Assembly: GCA_018702955.1 (NCBI GenBank)
Contig: JABJEK010000098.1
Location: 38,393-102,392 of the forward strand
Origin: Rhodospirillaceae bacterium
GTDB taxonomy: Bacteria > Pseudomonadota > Alphaproteobacteria > UBA6615
Direction: 5' to 3'
DNA: 64,000 bases
The position numbers were made by a program, and so were the translations under genes. Positions 8,229-17,999 of the stretch are shown piece after piece. The notes beneath the pieces were generated by a model. It was not told the origin of the DNA. It was given only the letters and a program-made list of their open reading frames with translations, and made no database searches. Within the stretch, counting starts at the first letter, position 1. Each line of letters starts with the position of its first letter.

Positions 8229-9380
8229 CTAGTCCTTCAGGTCGTCCCAGAATTCCTTCACCTTGGTGAAGAAGCCTTCGGATTCGGGGCTGTGTTTCGT
8301 GGACCCGCCGCCCGCATCCTCGAATTGCTTGAGCAGGTCGCGCTGATCCTTGGTCAGATCAACCGGTGTCTCGATCTGCGCCTGCACATACATATCGCCG
8401 CGCGCATTCGCGCGCAGGACGGACATGCCCTTGGAGCGAAGCCGGAACTGCTGGCCGGTCTGCGTGCCGGTGGGAATATTCACCCGCGCACGCGCGCCGT
8501 CGATCGTCGGCACCTCGATGGACCCGCCCAGCGACGCCGTCGTCATCGGGATCGGCACCCGGCACTGGATGTCGGCCCCGTCACGACGGAAGAACCGATG
8601 CGGCCGGATGGTCACGAAAATATACAGATCGCCCGGCGGCCCGCCGCGCAGGCCTGCCTCGCCCTCGCCGGCGACGCGGATGCGCGTCCCGTCCTCGATC
8701 CCGGCCGGCACATTCACCGACAGGGTCTTTTCCTTGTCCATGCGTCCGGCACCGCTGCAGACGCCGCACGGGTTGTCGACCACCCGGCCCGCGCCATGAC
8801 ATGTCGGACATGTGCGTTCGACCGTGAAAAAGCCCTGCCGTGCCCGCACCTTGCCCGCACCCTGACAGGACGGACAGCCAACCGGGTCTGCACCACCGGC
8901 GGCACCTGAGCCATGGCAGGAGTCACACGCCGCCGAGGCATTGACCCGGACCCGGGTCTGTTTGCCGGCAAATGCGTCCTCAAGATTGACATCCAGATTG
9001 TATCGCAGGTCGGAGCCGCGGGTGCTGGCCTGCCGGCGTCCACCGCCGCCACGGCCACCCATGCCGAACATTTCGTCGAAAATATCCGCAAAGCCACCGC
9101 CGGAGAAATCGAAGCCGCCGCCACCCTGTCCGCCGCCCGGACCGCCGGCACCGCCCTCGAACGCTTCGTGCCCATAGCGGTCATAGGCCGCCCGCTTGTC
9201 GTCATCCTTCAGGATGTCGTAGGCCTGATTGATTTCCTTGAACTGGCGTTCGGCGTCCGCATTGTCAGGATTGCGGTCGGGGTGCAGCTCTTTGGCGAGC
9301 TTGCGATAGGCACTCTTGAGGGTCGCGGCATCCGCGCCGCGGTCCACGCCCAATGTTTGGTAGAAATCTTTGTCAGCCAT
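8229..9380 (-). CDS. dnaJ: Chaperone DnaJ (Hsp40)
   Basis: The 383-residue protein has all domains of a type I DnaJ in order: J-domain with HPDRNPD (about residues 34-40), a Gly/Phe-rich linker (about 78-120), four zinc-finger CxxCxGxG repeats ([32 protein letters not shown]) and the C-terminal substrate-binding region. It stimulates DnaK ATPase and delivers unfolded clients. It is 97 bases downstream of dnaK on the same strand and likely cotranscribed from the dnaK heat-shock promoter. Confidence 0.98.
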   Translation of the reverse strand: MADKDFYQTLGVDRGADAATLKSAYRKLAKELHPDRNPDNADAERQFKEINQAYDILKDDDKRAAYDRYGHEAFEGGAGGPGGGQGGGGFDFSGGGFADIFDEMFGMGGRGGGGRRQASTRGSDLRYNLDVNLEDAFAGKQTRVRVNASAACDSCHGSGAAGGADPVGCPSCQGAGKVRARQGFFTVERTCPTCHGAGRVVDNPCGVCSGAGRMDKEKTLSVNVPAGIEDGTRIRVAGEGEAGLRGGPPGDLYIFVTIRPHRFFRRDGADIQCRVPIPMTTASLGGSIEVPTIDGARARVNIPTGTQTGQQFRLRSKGMSVLRANARGDMYVQAQIETPVDLTKDQRDLLKQFEDAGGGSTKHSPESEGFFTKVKEFWDDLKD

Positions 9381-9477
9381 GGACGTTCCCCACCCCTACA
9401 CCGAATGAAGAGAGACGAACCCGCACGCGGTCAGCGCCTCGACGCCGGACCCGGGTTCGAACCCCTCCTTGCCCCGG

Positions 9478-11433
9478 TTACGAGGCGGACGACTGGTCCT
9501 TGCGATCTTCGTCGTCATCGACCTCTTCGAAGTCAGCATCGACAATGGTTTCTTCCGGGCCGGCGTCCGGGCCGTCTGCGGCCTCACCGTCAGCTGCGCC
9601 GTCGGCCATGCCCTCTTCGGCCTCGGCCTGGTCGGCCTTGTAGATCGCCTCACCGAGCTTCATCGACGACTGCACCAGCGCTTCGAGCTTGGTCTGGACC
9701 AACTCGCCATCCTCGCCTTCGAGCGCTTCCTTGAGCGCGGCCACATCGCCTTCGATCTCCGCCTTGACCTCGGCCTCGACCTTGTCGCCATGCTCTTCGA
9801 GGCTCTTCTCGGTCTGGTGGACGAGCGTCTCGGCCTGGTTGCGGGCCTCGACCGTCTCACGACGTTCCTTATCGTCCGCGGCATGCTCTTCGGCATCCTT
9901 GACCATGCGGTCGATGTCATCGTCGGACAGACCGCCCGACGCCTGGATGCGAATTTGCTGCTCCTTGCCGGTGCCCTTGTCCTTGGCCGACACGTTGACG
10001 ATACCGTTCGCGTCGATGTCGAAGGTCACCTCGATCTGCGGCACGCCGCGCGGCGCGCTGGGGATTCCCACCAGGTCGAACTGGCCAAGCACCTTGTTGT
10101 CGGCGGCCATCTCGCGTTCGCCCTGGAACACGCGGATCGTCACGGCCTGCTGGCTATCCTCGGCCGTCGAGAACACCTGGCTCTTCTTGGTCGGGATCGT
10201 CGTGTTGCGATCGATCAGGCGGGTAAAGACACCGCCCAGCGTCTCGATGCCGAGCGACAACGGCGTCACGTCGAGCAGCAGCACATCCTTCACATCGCCG
10301 GCGAGAACGCCCGCCTGGATGGCGGCACCGATGGCAACCACCTCGTCGGGATTGACGCCGCGATGGGGGTCACGGCCGAAGAAATTCTTCACCGTCTCCT
10401 GGATCTTCGGCATGCGGGTCATGCCGCCGACAAGGATAACCTCGTCAATATCACTCGCCTTGAGACCCGCATCCTTCAGCGCTGCGGCGCAGGGGTCCAC
10501 GGTCCGGTCGACCAGATCCTCGACCAGCGCTTCGAGCTTCGCCCGGGTCAGTTTGATGTTGAGATGCTTCGGCCCGGCCTGGTCCGCCGTAATGAACGGC
10601 AGATTGACCTCGGTCTGGGTCGAGGCGGACAGCTCGATCTTCGCCTTCTCGGCGGCCTCCTTGAGGCGCTGCAGGGCGAGCTTGTCCTCGCGCAGATCGA
10701 TGCTCTGCTCCTTTTTGAACTCGTCGGCGAGATACTGCATGATCCGCGCGTCGAAATCCTCGCCGCCCAGGAACGTGTCGCCATTGGTCGACTTCACTTC
10801 GAAGACGCCGTCGCCGATTTCGAGAATGGAAATATCGAAGGTGCCGCCGCCGAGGTCATAGACCGCGATCGTGCCGGCTTCCTTTTTCTCGAGGCCGTAG
10901 GCCAGCGCCGCCGCGGTGGGCTCGTTGATGATGCGCAGCACTTCGAGGCCGGCGATCTTGCCCGCGTCCTTGGTGGCCTGACGCTGTGAATCGTTGAAAT
11001 AGGCCGGGACCGTGATGACGGCCTGCTCGACCGTCTCGCCAAGAAACGTCTCGGCCGTTTCCTTCATCTTCTGCAGGATAAAGGCGCTGATTTCCGACGG
11101 GCTGTACTTCTCGCCGCTCGCGCCGACCCAGGCATCGCCATTCTCACCCTCGACAATTTCGTAGGGGACGAGGCTCTTGTCCTTGTCCGTTAGCGGATCG
11201 TCGAACCGGCGACCGATCAGACGCTTGACGGCAAAGATGGTGTTTTCCGGATTGGTGACGGCCTGGCGCTTTGCAGCCTGGCCGACAAGGCGCTCCGAGT
11301 CCTCGGAGAACGCCACCATCGACGGCGTCGTGCGCGCGCCTTCGGAGTTTTCAATCACCTTGCCCGCGCCGCCGTCCATAACGGCCACGCAGGAGTTGGT
11401 GGTCCCGAGATCGATACCGATTACTTTCGCCAT
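9478..11433 (-). CDS. dnaK: Chaperone DnaK (Hsp70)
   Basis: The protein is 651 residues, the usual DnaK length. It opens with [16 protein letters not shown] (phosphate-binding loop), has [17 protein letters not shown] and [14 protein letters not shown] in the ATPase domain, and ends in an acidic Gly/Ala-rich tail. The ATG at 11433 is preceded by GAGGAA at suitable spacing; the TTG-type extension to 11484 is not family sequence. A heat-shock type promoter lies about 110-135 bases upstream. It forms the DnaK-DnaJ-GrpE machine with neighbours in this window. Confidence 0.98.
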   Translation of the reverse strand: MAKVIGIDLGTTNSCVAVMDGGAGKVIENSEGARTTPSMVAFSEDSERLVGQAAKRQAVTNPENTIFAVKRLIGRRFDDPLTDKDKSLVPYEIVEGENGDAWVGASGEKYSPSEISAFILQKMKETAETFLGETVEQAVITVPAYFNDSQRQATKDAGKIAGLEVLRIINEPTAAALAYGLEKKEAGTIAVYDLGGGTFDISILEIGDGVFEVKSTNGDTFLGGEDFDARIMQYLADEFKKEQSIDLREDKLALQRLKEAAEKAKIELSASTQTEVNLPFITADQAGPKHLNIKLTRAKLEALVEDLVDRTVDPCAAALKDAGLKASDIDEVILVGGMTRMPKIQETVKNFFGRDPHRGVNPDEVVAIGAAIQAGVLAGDVKDVLLLDVTPLSLGIETLGGVFTRLIDRNTTIPTKKSQVFSTAEDSQQAVTIRVFQGEREMAADNKVLGQFDLVGIPSAPRGVPQIEVTFDIDANGIVNVSAKDKGTGKEQQIRIQASGGLSDDDIDRMVKDAEEHAADDKERRETVEARNQAETLVHQTEKSLEEHGDKVEAEVKAEIEGDVAALKEALEGEDGELVQTKLEALVQSSMKLGEAIYKADQAEAEEGMADGAADGEAADGPDAGPEETIVDADFEEVDDDEDRKDQSSAS

Positions 11434-11538
11434 GAGTTCCTCACTTTTCAGCAGACCTGCCCGGCCCAAACGGCACCGGTACACGCCCCTGCAATTAAAG
11501 TTGGTGGGCCTGCTTCAGAGGCCCTGTACTGTTCGACG

Positions 11539-11569
11539 CACATATAGGGAGGGCGGAACGCGTCTGCAA
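11539..11569 (-). promoter_or_regulatory. Candidate RpoH (sigma-32) heat-shock promoter of dnaK
   Basis: On the minus strand GGTTGCAG (-35; core at 11564-11569) and CCTATATGTG (-10; 11539-11548) are separated as in alphaproteobacterial heat-shock promoters. The -10 fits the RpoH pattern CyTATnTnnG at every fixed position. The -35 keeps TTG of CTTG. The site lies about 106 bases before the dnaK start. No CIRCE element was seen here, although hrcA is in the window. Confidence 0.5.
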
Positions 11570-11626
11570 CCGCTAGTCTGAGGCGATTTTCCCCGGTGCA
11601 CCGCCACTAATTCACCCCGACACGCC

Positions 11627-12547
11627 ATGACGATCATCTCCGCGAGCTACAAGACCGATATTCCGGCGTTCTACGGCGGTTGGTTCCGCGCTCGGCGCAT
11701 GGCTGGGTCGTGTGAGGTGCGTAACGCATGGAACGGCAAGACATTTCAGGTATCGCTGCGCGATGAGGATTGCAGCGGTTTCGTGTTCTGGACCCGGAAT
11801 GTGAAACCATTTCGCGACGAGCTGGACCGGACCGCCCGAACTCACCCCTTCGTGGTGCAATACACGGTCACGGGATACCCCCGATCGCTGGAACGATCCG
11901 TCGTCGCCTCCGACAACGCCATCTCGGATATACAAGATATTTCAATATGTTATGGAATGGATACCATCGTCTGGCGCTATGACCCTGTGGTGATCACCGA
12001 CGCGACGCCGGTCGCCTGGCACATCGATAACTTTACCCGGCTTGCCGGCGCGCTCGCGGGCCGTGTCGATGAGGTCGTGGTCAGTTTTGCCCAGATTTAC
12101 CGCAAGACCCGGCGCAACCTCGATCACGCGGCGCGCGAAACCGGAAACGGCTGGACCGACCCCGACGATGCCGCGAAGCATGATCTGCTGGCCCGGCTCA
12201 ACGACATCGCCAAACAAAGCGGCCTGAACCTGTCGCTTTGTGCGCAACCTGCGCTGGCGCACGGGCTCTCAGCTGCACGGTGCATCGATGCCGCCCGCCT
12301 GGACAATGTCGCGAGATCCATGGGCCACGCACCCGTCAGCGCCCGCACAAAAGGGGCGAGACCCGGGTGCCTGTGTGCCGAATCCCGCGATATCGGCGGT
12401 TATGAAACCTGCCCCCATGGGTGCGTTTACTGCTATGCCGTGGGCAATCCGGACAAGGCGAGGCAGGCGCACAAGGATCACGACCCAAGCGCCGCAATGC
12501 TCGGCCCCCGGACAACACCCGCCCCGAAAGAGATTCTCACGGCATGA
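11627..12547 (+). CDS. DUF1848 family protein with C-terminal cysteine cluster
   Basis: The 306-residue protein has the DUF1848 hallmarks ISASYKTDIPAFYGGWF at the N-terminus, VSLRDEDCSGFVFWTRN near residue 45-60 and a VQYTVTGYPRSLE strand. Near the C-terminus C248/C250 and a C-x3-C-x2-C cluster (C262, C266, C269; CPHGCVYCYA) could bind an iron-sulfur cluster. The C-x3-C-x2-C spacing is that of radical SAM enzymes, though unusually placed. The biochemical role of the family is unknown. Its stop overlaps the FkbM gene start (ATGA), indicating translational coupling. Confidence 0.82.
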   Translation: MTIISASYKTDIPAFYGGWFRARRMAGSCEVRNAWNGKTFQVSLRDEDCSGFVFWTRNVKPFRDELDRTARTHPFVVQYTVTGYPRSLERSVVASDNAISDIQDISICYGMDTIVWRYDPVVITDATPVAWHIDNFTRLAGALAGRVDEVVVSFAQIYRKTRRNLDHAARETGNGWTDPDDAAKHDLLARLNDIAKQSGLNLSLCAQPALAHGLSAARCIDAARLDNVARSMGHAPVSARTKGARPGCLCAESRDIGGYETCPHGCVYCYAVGNPDKARQAHKDHDPSAAMLGPRTTPAPKEILTA

Positions 12548-13449
12548 ACAACACAGCCCCCGCCCATCCGGTCGACGTCCTCGATTTCCTCGACAAGCAG
12601 GGTGTTGCGATACCCCCGCTGAAGATCGTCGATGTCGGGGCGATGGATGTCGGCGAAGCCGAGCCCTGGGCGCGTCTGGTCGAATCCGGTGCGGCCCGCC
12701 TCATCGGCTTCGAACCCAACGACGATGAGCTCAAGAAGCTCAACACCGCCGGCCGGGCCAACACGGAATATCTGCCCCACGCGCTCGGCGACGGCGCGGC
12801 CCACACACTCTATGTGGGTGCAGCACCCATGACATCATCCCTGTTCGCGCCCGATCCGGCGGTCATGCAGCAGTTCCACAGCCTGTGGGAGCTCTGCGAG
12901 ACGACCGCGGAAATCCCGGTCGATACCGTCCGCCTCGACGATGTTGGCGAAGTGCGTCCGATGGATTTCCTCAAACTGGACATCCAGGGCGCCGAACTCA
13001 TGGCGCTCGAGGCCGCCACGGCGGCGCTGGCGGAGACCGTCGCCATTCAGCTCGAGGTCGCTTTCCTGCCGATCTACAAGGACCAGCCGCTATTTGCCGA
13101 TGTGGACACATTCCTGCGCGACCGCGGGTTCTCGTTCCACACAATGGTGGGGGTAGGGTCGCGGCCGTTCCGCCCGCTGATCAAGGACGCCAACCCCAAC
13201 CGCGGCTTCGCGCAAGTCATCTGGAGCAACGCGCTGTATTTTCGCAACACGGCGGATTTCCCGCGCCTGGCGCGTGAAAATCCGGACGCCCTGCTCAAAA
13301 TCGCGATCCTGGCCCACGAACTCTATGGCGCATTCGATCTGGCCGCGGTCGCGCTGCAACATTATGGCGCCGCACAACATCAGGGGCTGGCGACCGCCTA
13401 CATCCGCGCGTTGACGGTGGCGGACCCCACGATCACCGCGAAAAAATAA
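12544..13449 (+). CDS. FkbM family SAM-dependent methyltransferase
   Basis: The 301-residue protein has the SAM-binding motif KIVDVGAMDVGEAEPW, the acidic strand GFEPNDDEL and the FkbM signature MDFLKLDIQGAELMALEAA. FkbM enzymes O-methylate sugars or small hydroxylated substrates. The start at 12544 overlaps the DUF1848 stop by 4 bases (ATGA); the open frame extends to 12421 inside DUF1848 without homology. A surface glycan or metabolite substrate is possible; nothing in the context fixes it. Confidence 0.85.
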   Translation: MNNTAPAHPVDVLDFLDKQGVAIPPLKIVDVGAMDVGEAEPWARLVESGAARLIGFEPNDDELKKLNTAGRANTEYLPHALGDGAAHTLYVGAAPMTSSLFAPDPAVMQQFHSLWELCETTAEIPVDTVRLDDVGEVRPMDFLKLDIQGAELMALEAATAALAETVAIQLEVAFLPIYKDQPLFADVDTFLRDRGFSFHTMVGVGSRPFRPLIKDANPNRGFAQVIWSNALYFRNTADFPRLARENPDALLKIAILAHELYGAFDLAAVALQHYGAAQHQGLATAYIRALTVADPTITAKK

Positions 13450-14130
13450 TCAGGATTCGGGTTCGGCCTTCGGGTCGATTGCCGGATCCGCTCCAGGTGC
13501 CGCCGGTGCGGCAGCGGCCGGCGGCACCGCCGACTTCGCCACGCCAACCCGCGCGGGACGCAGCAGCCGGTCGTGCAGCTTGTAGCCCGCCTGCATCACC
13601 TGGGCGACGCTGCCATTCGGCAAATCAGTATCGGGCACTTCGTACATGGCCTCGTGCAGGTTGGGGTCGAACGGCTCGCCCGTCGGGTCGAGGCGCTCGA
13701 TCTTGTGCGCCGCAAGCGCGCTCTGGAAATCATTCTGCACGGCGATCACGCCTTCGAGCAGGGTCTTCAGCAGCTCATGCTCGCCGCGCCGTTCTTCCGG
13801 CACCGCGAAGAGCGCGCGTTCGAGATTGTCGCCGATGGACAGGATATCGCGCGCAAACCCGGTCACCGCATAACGATGCGCGTCCTCGATCTGGCGCTCG
13901 GCGCGTTTGCGCACATTCTCGGTCTCGGCCATCGCGCGCAACAACTGGTCGCGCAGCTGGGACACCTCGCCCTCGAGCTCGACGACGCGCGCGGCATGTT
14001 TGCCGCCGCCCCAGCGATTTCCGTCCGCGTCGGTGGGTGAAGGCTCGGCCGCCGCCTCGGGTGTTACGGGCGCGGCGCCGTCTGCGGGCGTGCCGGTCTC
14101 GGGGGTATCGTTTTCGTTTTCGTCGCTCAT
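13450..14130 (-). CDS. grpE: Nucleotide exchange factor GrpE
   Basis: The protein is 226 residues. An acidic, Pro/Ala-rich tail (about 1-55) is followed by the coiled-coil dimerisation region (VVELEGEVSQLRDQLLRAMAE) and the conserved FARDILSIGDNLERAL. The C-terminal beta domain has VAQVMQAGYKLHDRLLRPARVGV. GrpE opens DnaK for nucleotide exchange. The ATG at 14130 begins the normal acidic N-terminus; upstream codons to 14217 overlap hrcA and are not family-like. It lies directly downstream of hrcA. Confidence 0.97.
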   Translation of the reverse strand: MSDENENDTPETGTPADGAAPVTPEAAAEPSPTDADGNRWGGGKHAARVVELEGEVSQLRDQLLRAMAETENVRKRAERQIEDAHRYAVTGFARDILSIGDNLERALFAVPEERRGEHELLKTLLEGVIAVQNDFQSALAAHKIERLDPTGEPFDPNLHEAMYEVPDTDLPNGSVAQVMQAGYKLHDRLLRPARVGVAKSAVPPAAAAPAAPGADPAIDPKAEPES

Positions 14131-14194
14131 ATGTTCGCTTTCTATCCGGCGTCCGTGCCGGTCGTTGTAATTCGAAACTGTCGGGTTGTCGCGC

Positions 14195-15238
14195 CTATCC
14201 GACCAGGCGGCCGACAATTTGCGCTGTGTAGTCCACCACGGGAATGATCCGGGCGTAGTTGATCCGGGTCGGGCCGATCACGCCGACCGCCCCGACGATC
14301 TGTTGTTCGCTGTTGTGATAGGGCGCGACGACGACCGAACAGCCCGCGAGCGAGAACAGGTCGTTCTCCGCCCCGATAAAGATCTGCACGCCCTCACCGC
14401 CGCGCGCCATGTCCAAAAGCTTGATCAGGGATTCTTTCGTCTCAAGCGCGTCATAGAGGCTCCGCACATGCTCCAGATCCTCGACGGCCTGAACATCATC
14501 GAGAAGGCGTTCCGCCCCGCTCACAATCAGTGCGGCCTCGGCGCCGTCGCCGGTGGCGGTCGCCATCCCGGCCTCGACGAGCTTCCGGGTCACCACATCC
14601 AGGTCGCGGCGGTGAAGTTCGAGTTCGGCCGTGATCTGCCCCTGGGCCTCCTCGATCGTCTTGCCGACCATGCGCGTGGACAGAAAATTGGAGGCCTCGA
14701 CCATGGTCGACGCCGGCATCCCGTTCGGCACCTCGATGACACGATTCTCGACGCTGCCGTCTTCCGTGACCAGAACCACCAGCGCACGACCCGGTGCCAG
14801 CGAGACAAACTCGATATGGCGCAACGCCGAATCGCTCTTCGGGGCCACGACGAGCCCGGCGCAATTGCTCAGGCCCGAGAGAACGCGGGTGGCCTCCGAC
14901 AGGGTCTGTTGCACGCTGCGGCCTTCCGCGGCGCACTGTACCTCGATCGTCTGGCGTTCCGTCTCGGTCAGGTGCCCCACCTCAAGCAACCCGTCGACGA
15001 ACAGCCGCAGGCCCGCGTCGGTCGGAATACGTCCCGCGGACGCATGCGGCGAGAACAGCAGGCCGGAATCCTGAAGGTCGGCCATCACATTGCGGATCGT
15101 GGCCGGCGATATCTCCATGCCTAGATTGCGCGACAGGGTGCGCGACCCGACCGCCTCACCCGTTTCCAGATAGGCGTCAATGATCTGCCGAAGAACTTCG
15201 GAGCTGCGCTGGTTGAGCTGTGGGATCGCCCGGCTCAT
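14195..15238 (-). CDS. hrcA: Heat-inducible transcription repressor HrcA
   Basis: At 347 residues it matches HrcA length. It opens with a winged-helix domain (LNQRSSEVLRQIIDAYLETGEAVGS, then SPATIRNVMADLQDSGLL) and the SPHASAGRIPTD motif, followed by a GAF-like dimerisation domain ending in GVIGPTRINYARIIPVVDYTA. HrcA binds CIRCE operators and usually represses groESL; no CIRCE is visible before dnaK or hrcA, so its targets are probably elsewhere. It precedes grpE on the same strand and is divergent from rph. Confidence 0.97.
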   Translation of the reverse strand: MSRAIPQLNQRSSEVLRQIIDAYLETGEAVGSRTLSRNLGMEISPATIRNVMADLQDSGLLFSPHASAGRIPTDAGLRLFVDGLLEVGHLTETERQTIEVQCAAEGRSVQQTLSEATRVLSGLSNCAGLVVAPKSDSALRHIEFVSLAPGRALVVLVTEDGSVENRVIEVPNGMPASTMVEASNFLSTRMVGKTIEEAQGQITAELELHRRDLDVVTRKLVEAGMATATGDGAEAALIVSGAERLLDDVQAVEDLEHVRSLYDALETKESLIKLLDMARGGEGVQIFIGAENDLFSLAGCSVVVAPYHNSEQQIVGAVGVIGPTRINYARIIPVVDYTAQIVGRLVG

Positions 15239-15440
15239 GGCCGTGATTGTCCGTTGTTAGCGCTAGAAAAGTCGAGGGCCGACATGTCCGCAGAACTTAG
15301 GCACGCCCCGGCGCCTAATCAAGAACGACGGCCATGAGCACCGCGCGCAATTTCGCGCGCGATTCCGGTTCTGGACGCAACCCCGCGGTAAAGACTAACT
15401 TCCCCGCCTCACATTCGATCCTAGCCGTACTGGAACCAGC

Positions 15441-16175
15441 ATGCCCAAATCCTCAATCCGCCCCTCAAAGCGCGCGCCCGATGAAATGCGCAAGGTGCGC
15501 CTCAAGCCAGGTGCGGCTAAGTATGCGGAAGGGTCCTGCCTGGCGATGTTCGGCAACACCCATGTTCTCTGCGCCGCCAGCATCGAGGAGCGCGTGCCGC
15601 CATGGATGCGCGGCAGCGGTGAGGGCTGGGTCACAGCGGAATACGGCATGTTGCCGCGTTCCACCCATACAAGGACGAACCGCGAAGCGGCACGGGGCAA
15701 ACAGTCCGGACGCACCCAGGAAATCCAGCGCCTGATCGGGCGCTCCCTGCGCGCCGTCACCGACATGGAAATGCTCGGCGAGCGTCAGATCAGGCTCGAT
15801 TGCGACGTGCTCCAGGCCGACGGCGGCACGCGAACAGCGGCCATCACCGGCGCCTGCGTGGCGTTGCACATCGCCTGCCAGGGGCTGGTGAAGTCCGGCG
15901 CCATCACCGAGAACCCGGTGCGCGACCTCGTCGCCGCCGTCTCATGCGGTTTGTACAAGGACACGGCCGTCCTCGATCTCGACTATCCGGAAGATTCCAA
16001 CGCCCAGGCCGATTCCAACTTCGTGCTGACCGAGCGCAACCAGATCGTCGAAATCCAGGGCACCGCCGAAGAACGTCCGTTCAGCCGCGCGCAGTTCATC
16101 CGGCTGCTCGATCTGGCGCGTGACGGTACCGAGGAATTATTCGCCCATCAGCGCAAAGCTCTCGGAATCAAATAG
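15441..16175 (+). CDS. rph: Ribonuclease PH
   Basis: The 244-residue protein carries RNase PH signatures: [51 protein letters not shown] (phosphate-binding Arg) and [19 protein letters not shown]. It trims tRNA 3' ends phosphorolytically. A GGAA lies 6-9 bases before the ATG at 15441. It is divergent from hrcA and followed 8 bases later by rdgB, the standard alphaproteobacterial order. Confidence 0.97.
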   Translation: MPKSSIRPSKRAPDEMRKVRLKPGAAKYAEGSCLAMFGNTHVLCAASIEERVPPWMRGSGEGWVTAEYGMLPRSTHTRTNREAARGKQSGRTQEIQRLIGRSLRAVTDMEMLGERQIRLDCDVLQADGGTRTAAITGACVALHIACQGLVKSGAITENPVRDLVAAVSCGLYKDTAVLDLDYPEDSNAQADSNFVLTERNQIVEIQGTAEERPFSRAQFIRLLDLARDGTEELFAHQRKALGIK

Positions 16176-16183
16176 AACAAACC

Positions 16184-16807
16184 ATGGCCCGCCACTTCGA
16201 GGACAGCCGGCTGGTGATCGCCAGCCACAATGCCGGCAAGGTCCGCGAGATCGCCGACCTGCTGAAACCCTTCGCCGTGTCGGTACAAAGCGCCGGTGCC
16301 CTGGGATTGCCCGAGCCCGAGGAGACCGGCGCCACATTTGCCGAGAACGCCATCCTCAAGGCCCGCGCATCCGCCGCAGCCCCACCAGACGGCAGCGGAC
16401 AGGCCGCACTGGCGGACGATTCCGGTTTTTCCGTTGCCGCACTGGGCGGGGCACCGGGCATCCATGCCGCGCGCTTCGCCGAACGCGCGGACGGCGTGCG
16501 GGATTTTGACTGGGCCATGGAACAGCTGCACGAGGCGAGTGCGGAGGCCGGCGAAGATCTGGCCTGGTTCACCTGCGCGCTCGCGCTCGCGTGGCCCGAC
16601 GGGCATGTCGAGGTCTTCGAGGGTCGGGTCGACGGCAGCCTCGCCTGGCCGCCGCGCGGCGACCGCGGTTTCGGTTACGACCCGATCTTCGTGCCGCGTG
16701 GCGGCACCCTCACATTCGCCGAGATGGACCCGGACGCCAAGCATGCGATCTCGCACCGGGCGATCGCCTTTCGCGCGCTCATTGACGCCTGCTTCAAGCC
16801 TGGCTGA
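16184..16807 (+). CDS. rdgB: XTP/dITP diphosphatase (non-canonical purine NTP pyrophosphatase)
   Basis: The 207-residue Ham1/RdgB protein shows [17 protein letters not shown] (N-terminal substrate loop), [33 protein letters not shown] and the C-terminal [10 protein letters not shown] and [10 protein letters not shown] motifs. It removes ITP, dITP and XTP from the nucleotide pool. It sits between rph and hemW with short spacers, consistent with one transcript. Confidence 0.97.
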   Translation: MARHFEDSRLVIASHNAGKVREIADLLKPFAVSVQSAGALGLPEPEETGATFAENAILKARASAAAPPDGSGQAALADDSGFSVAALGGAPGIHAARFAERADGVRDFDWAMEQLHEASAEAGEDLAWFTCALALAWPDGHVEVFEGRVDGSLAWPPRGDRGFGYDPIFVPRGGTLTFAEMDPDAKHAISHRAIAFRALIDACFKPG

Positions 16808-16817
16808 TGAAACACAC

Positions 16818-17981
16818 ATGACTTCCCCGGCTGACGATATCGCGCTCTATGTGCACTGGCCCTTCTGCCTCTCGCTCTGTCCCTATTGCGATTTCAACAG
16901 CCATGTCCGCGACACCATCGACCAGGGTGCGTGGCGCGACGGGTTGCTGCGCGAGCTGGAACATTATGCCGCGCGCGTGCCAGAGCGTCGGCTGACGAGC
17001 ATCTTCTTCGGCGGCGGCACGCCGTCCCTGATGCCGCCGGAAACAGCCCGCGCGGTCATCACGCGCGCCCGGGAATTGTTCGCGCCCGACCCGAATCTGG
17101 AAATCACGCTGGAGGCAAATCCGACCTCCGTCGAACAAACTGCCCTGGCCGGTTTCGCCGACGCCGGGATCAACCGCCTCAGCCTCGGGGTCCAGGCGCT
17201 GGACGACGCGGCCCTGTCGGCGCTCGGTCGAACCCATGCCGTCAGCGAGGCCCGTGCCGCGATCGCGACGGCCGCGGACATCTTCGAGCGCTTCTCGTTC
17301 GACCTGATGTATGCCCGCCCGGGCCAGACGCCGGATGCCTGGATGCGCGAGCTGGACGGGGCGCTCGCGCTCACACGTGGTCACCTGTCGGTCTATCAGT
17401 TGACGATAGAAGCCGGGACGCCGTTTTTCCTGGCCCAGGCGCGCGGCGATCTGCAGCTGCCCGACGAGGCCGATGGCGCCGCCATGTTCGAACAGACCCA
17501 GGACGCGCTGGCCGCCGCCGGACTGCCCGCCTACGAGATCTCGAACCACGCCGCACCCGGCCAGGAATCGCGCCACAACCTGACTTATTGGCACTACCGC
17601 GACTATCTCGGCGTAGGACCGGGAGCCCATGGGCGCATCACGGTCGACGGGCAGATCAGGGCCACGCGGCAGCACCGCGCCCCGGAAATCTGGCTCAAAC
17701 GGGCGCTTGAGAGCGGCCACGCCACCCAGAATGACACGGTATTACCGCGTGCGACCCTGACGGCGGAACTCGTCATGATGGGGCTTCGTCTGGCGGCGGG
17801 AATCGACGCCGGTGAACTCACCCAACGCATTGGCAAACGCCCGGATGAAATCTTCGCGCCATCGACCATCGACCGCCTTGTCGGGGCAGGCTATCTGGAT
17901 TGGCGTGATGACGGGTTCAATGCCACCCCGGCCGGCCGTCAGCGCCTGAACGCTGTCGTGGACGCCCTTCTGAACGGCTGA
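16818..17981 (+). CDS. hemW: Radical SAM haem chaperone HemW
   Basis: The 387-residue protein contains C-x3-C-x2-C in CLSLCPYCDFNSH near its N-terminus, the radical SAM [4Fe-4S] site, plus FFGGGTPSLM and EITLEANP typical of the HemN/HemW family. It has the Cys arrangement and length of HemW rather than true coproporphyrinogen dehydrogenase HemN, which carries a longer N-terminal segment. The start at 16818 lies 11 bases after rdgB. HemW binds haem and may deliver it to respiratory enzymes. Confidence 0.92.
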   Translation: MTSPADDIALYVHWPFCLSLCPYCDFNSHVRDTIDQGAWRDGLLRELEHYAARVPERRLTSIFFGGGTPSLMPPETARAVITRARELFAPDPNLEITLEANPTSVEQTALAGFADAGINRLSLGVQALDDAALSALGRTHAVSEARAAIATAADIFERFSFDLMYARPGQTPDAWMRELDGALALTRGHLSVYQLTIEAGTPFFLAQARGDLQLPDEADGAAMFEQTQDALAAAGLPAYEISNHAAPGQESRHNLTYWHYRDYLGVGPGAHGRITVDGQIRATRQHRAPEIWLKRALESGHATQNDTVLPRATLTAELVMMGLRLAAGIDAGELTQRIGKRPDEIFAPSTIDRLVGAGYLDWRDDGFNATPAGRQRLNAVVDALLNG

Positions 17982-17999
17982 CAACCGAACGGGTAGTGC

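Noticed and set aside
9453..9464. GGGTTCGAACCC, resembling a tRNA T-loop, between dnaJ and dnaK
   Set aside because: It is a self-complementary 12-mer without a matching acceptor, D-arm or anticodon arm in the 97-base gap; no tRNA can be folded.
9469..10989. 506-residue open frame antisense to dnaK
   Set aside because: It is the mirror of highly biased dnaK codons in a GC-rich gene; translated text is low-complexity and dnaK itself is certain. Such shadows are routine opposite dnaK.
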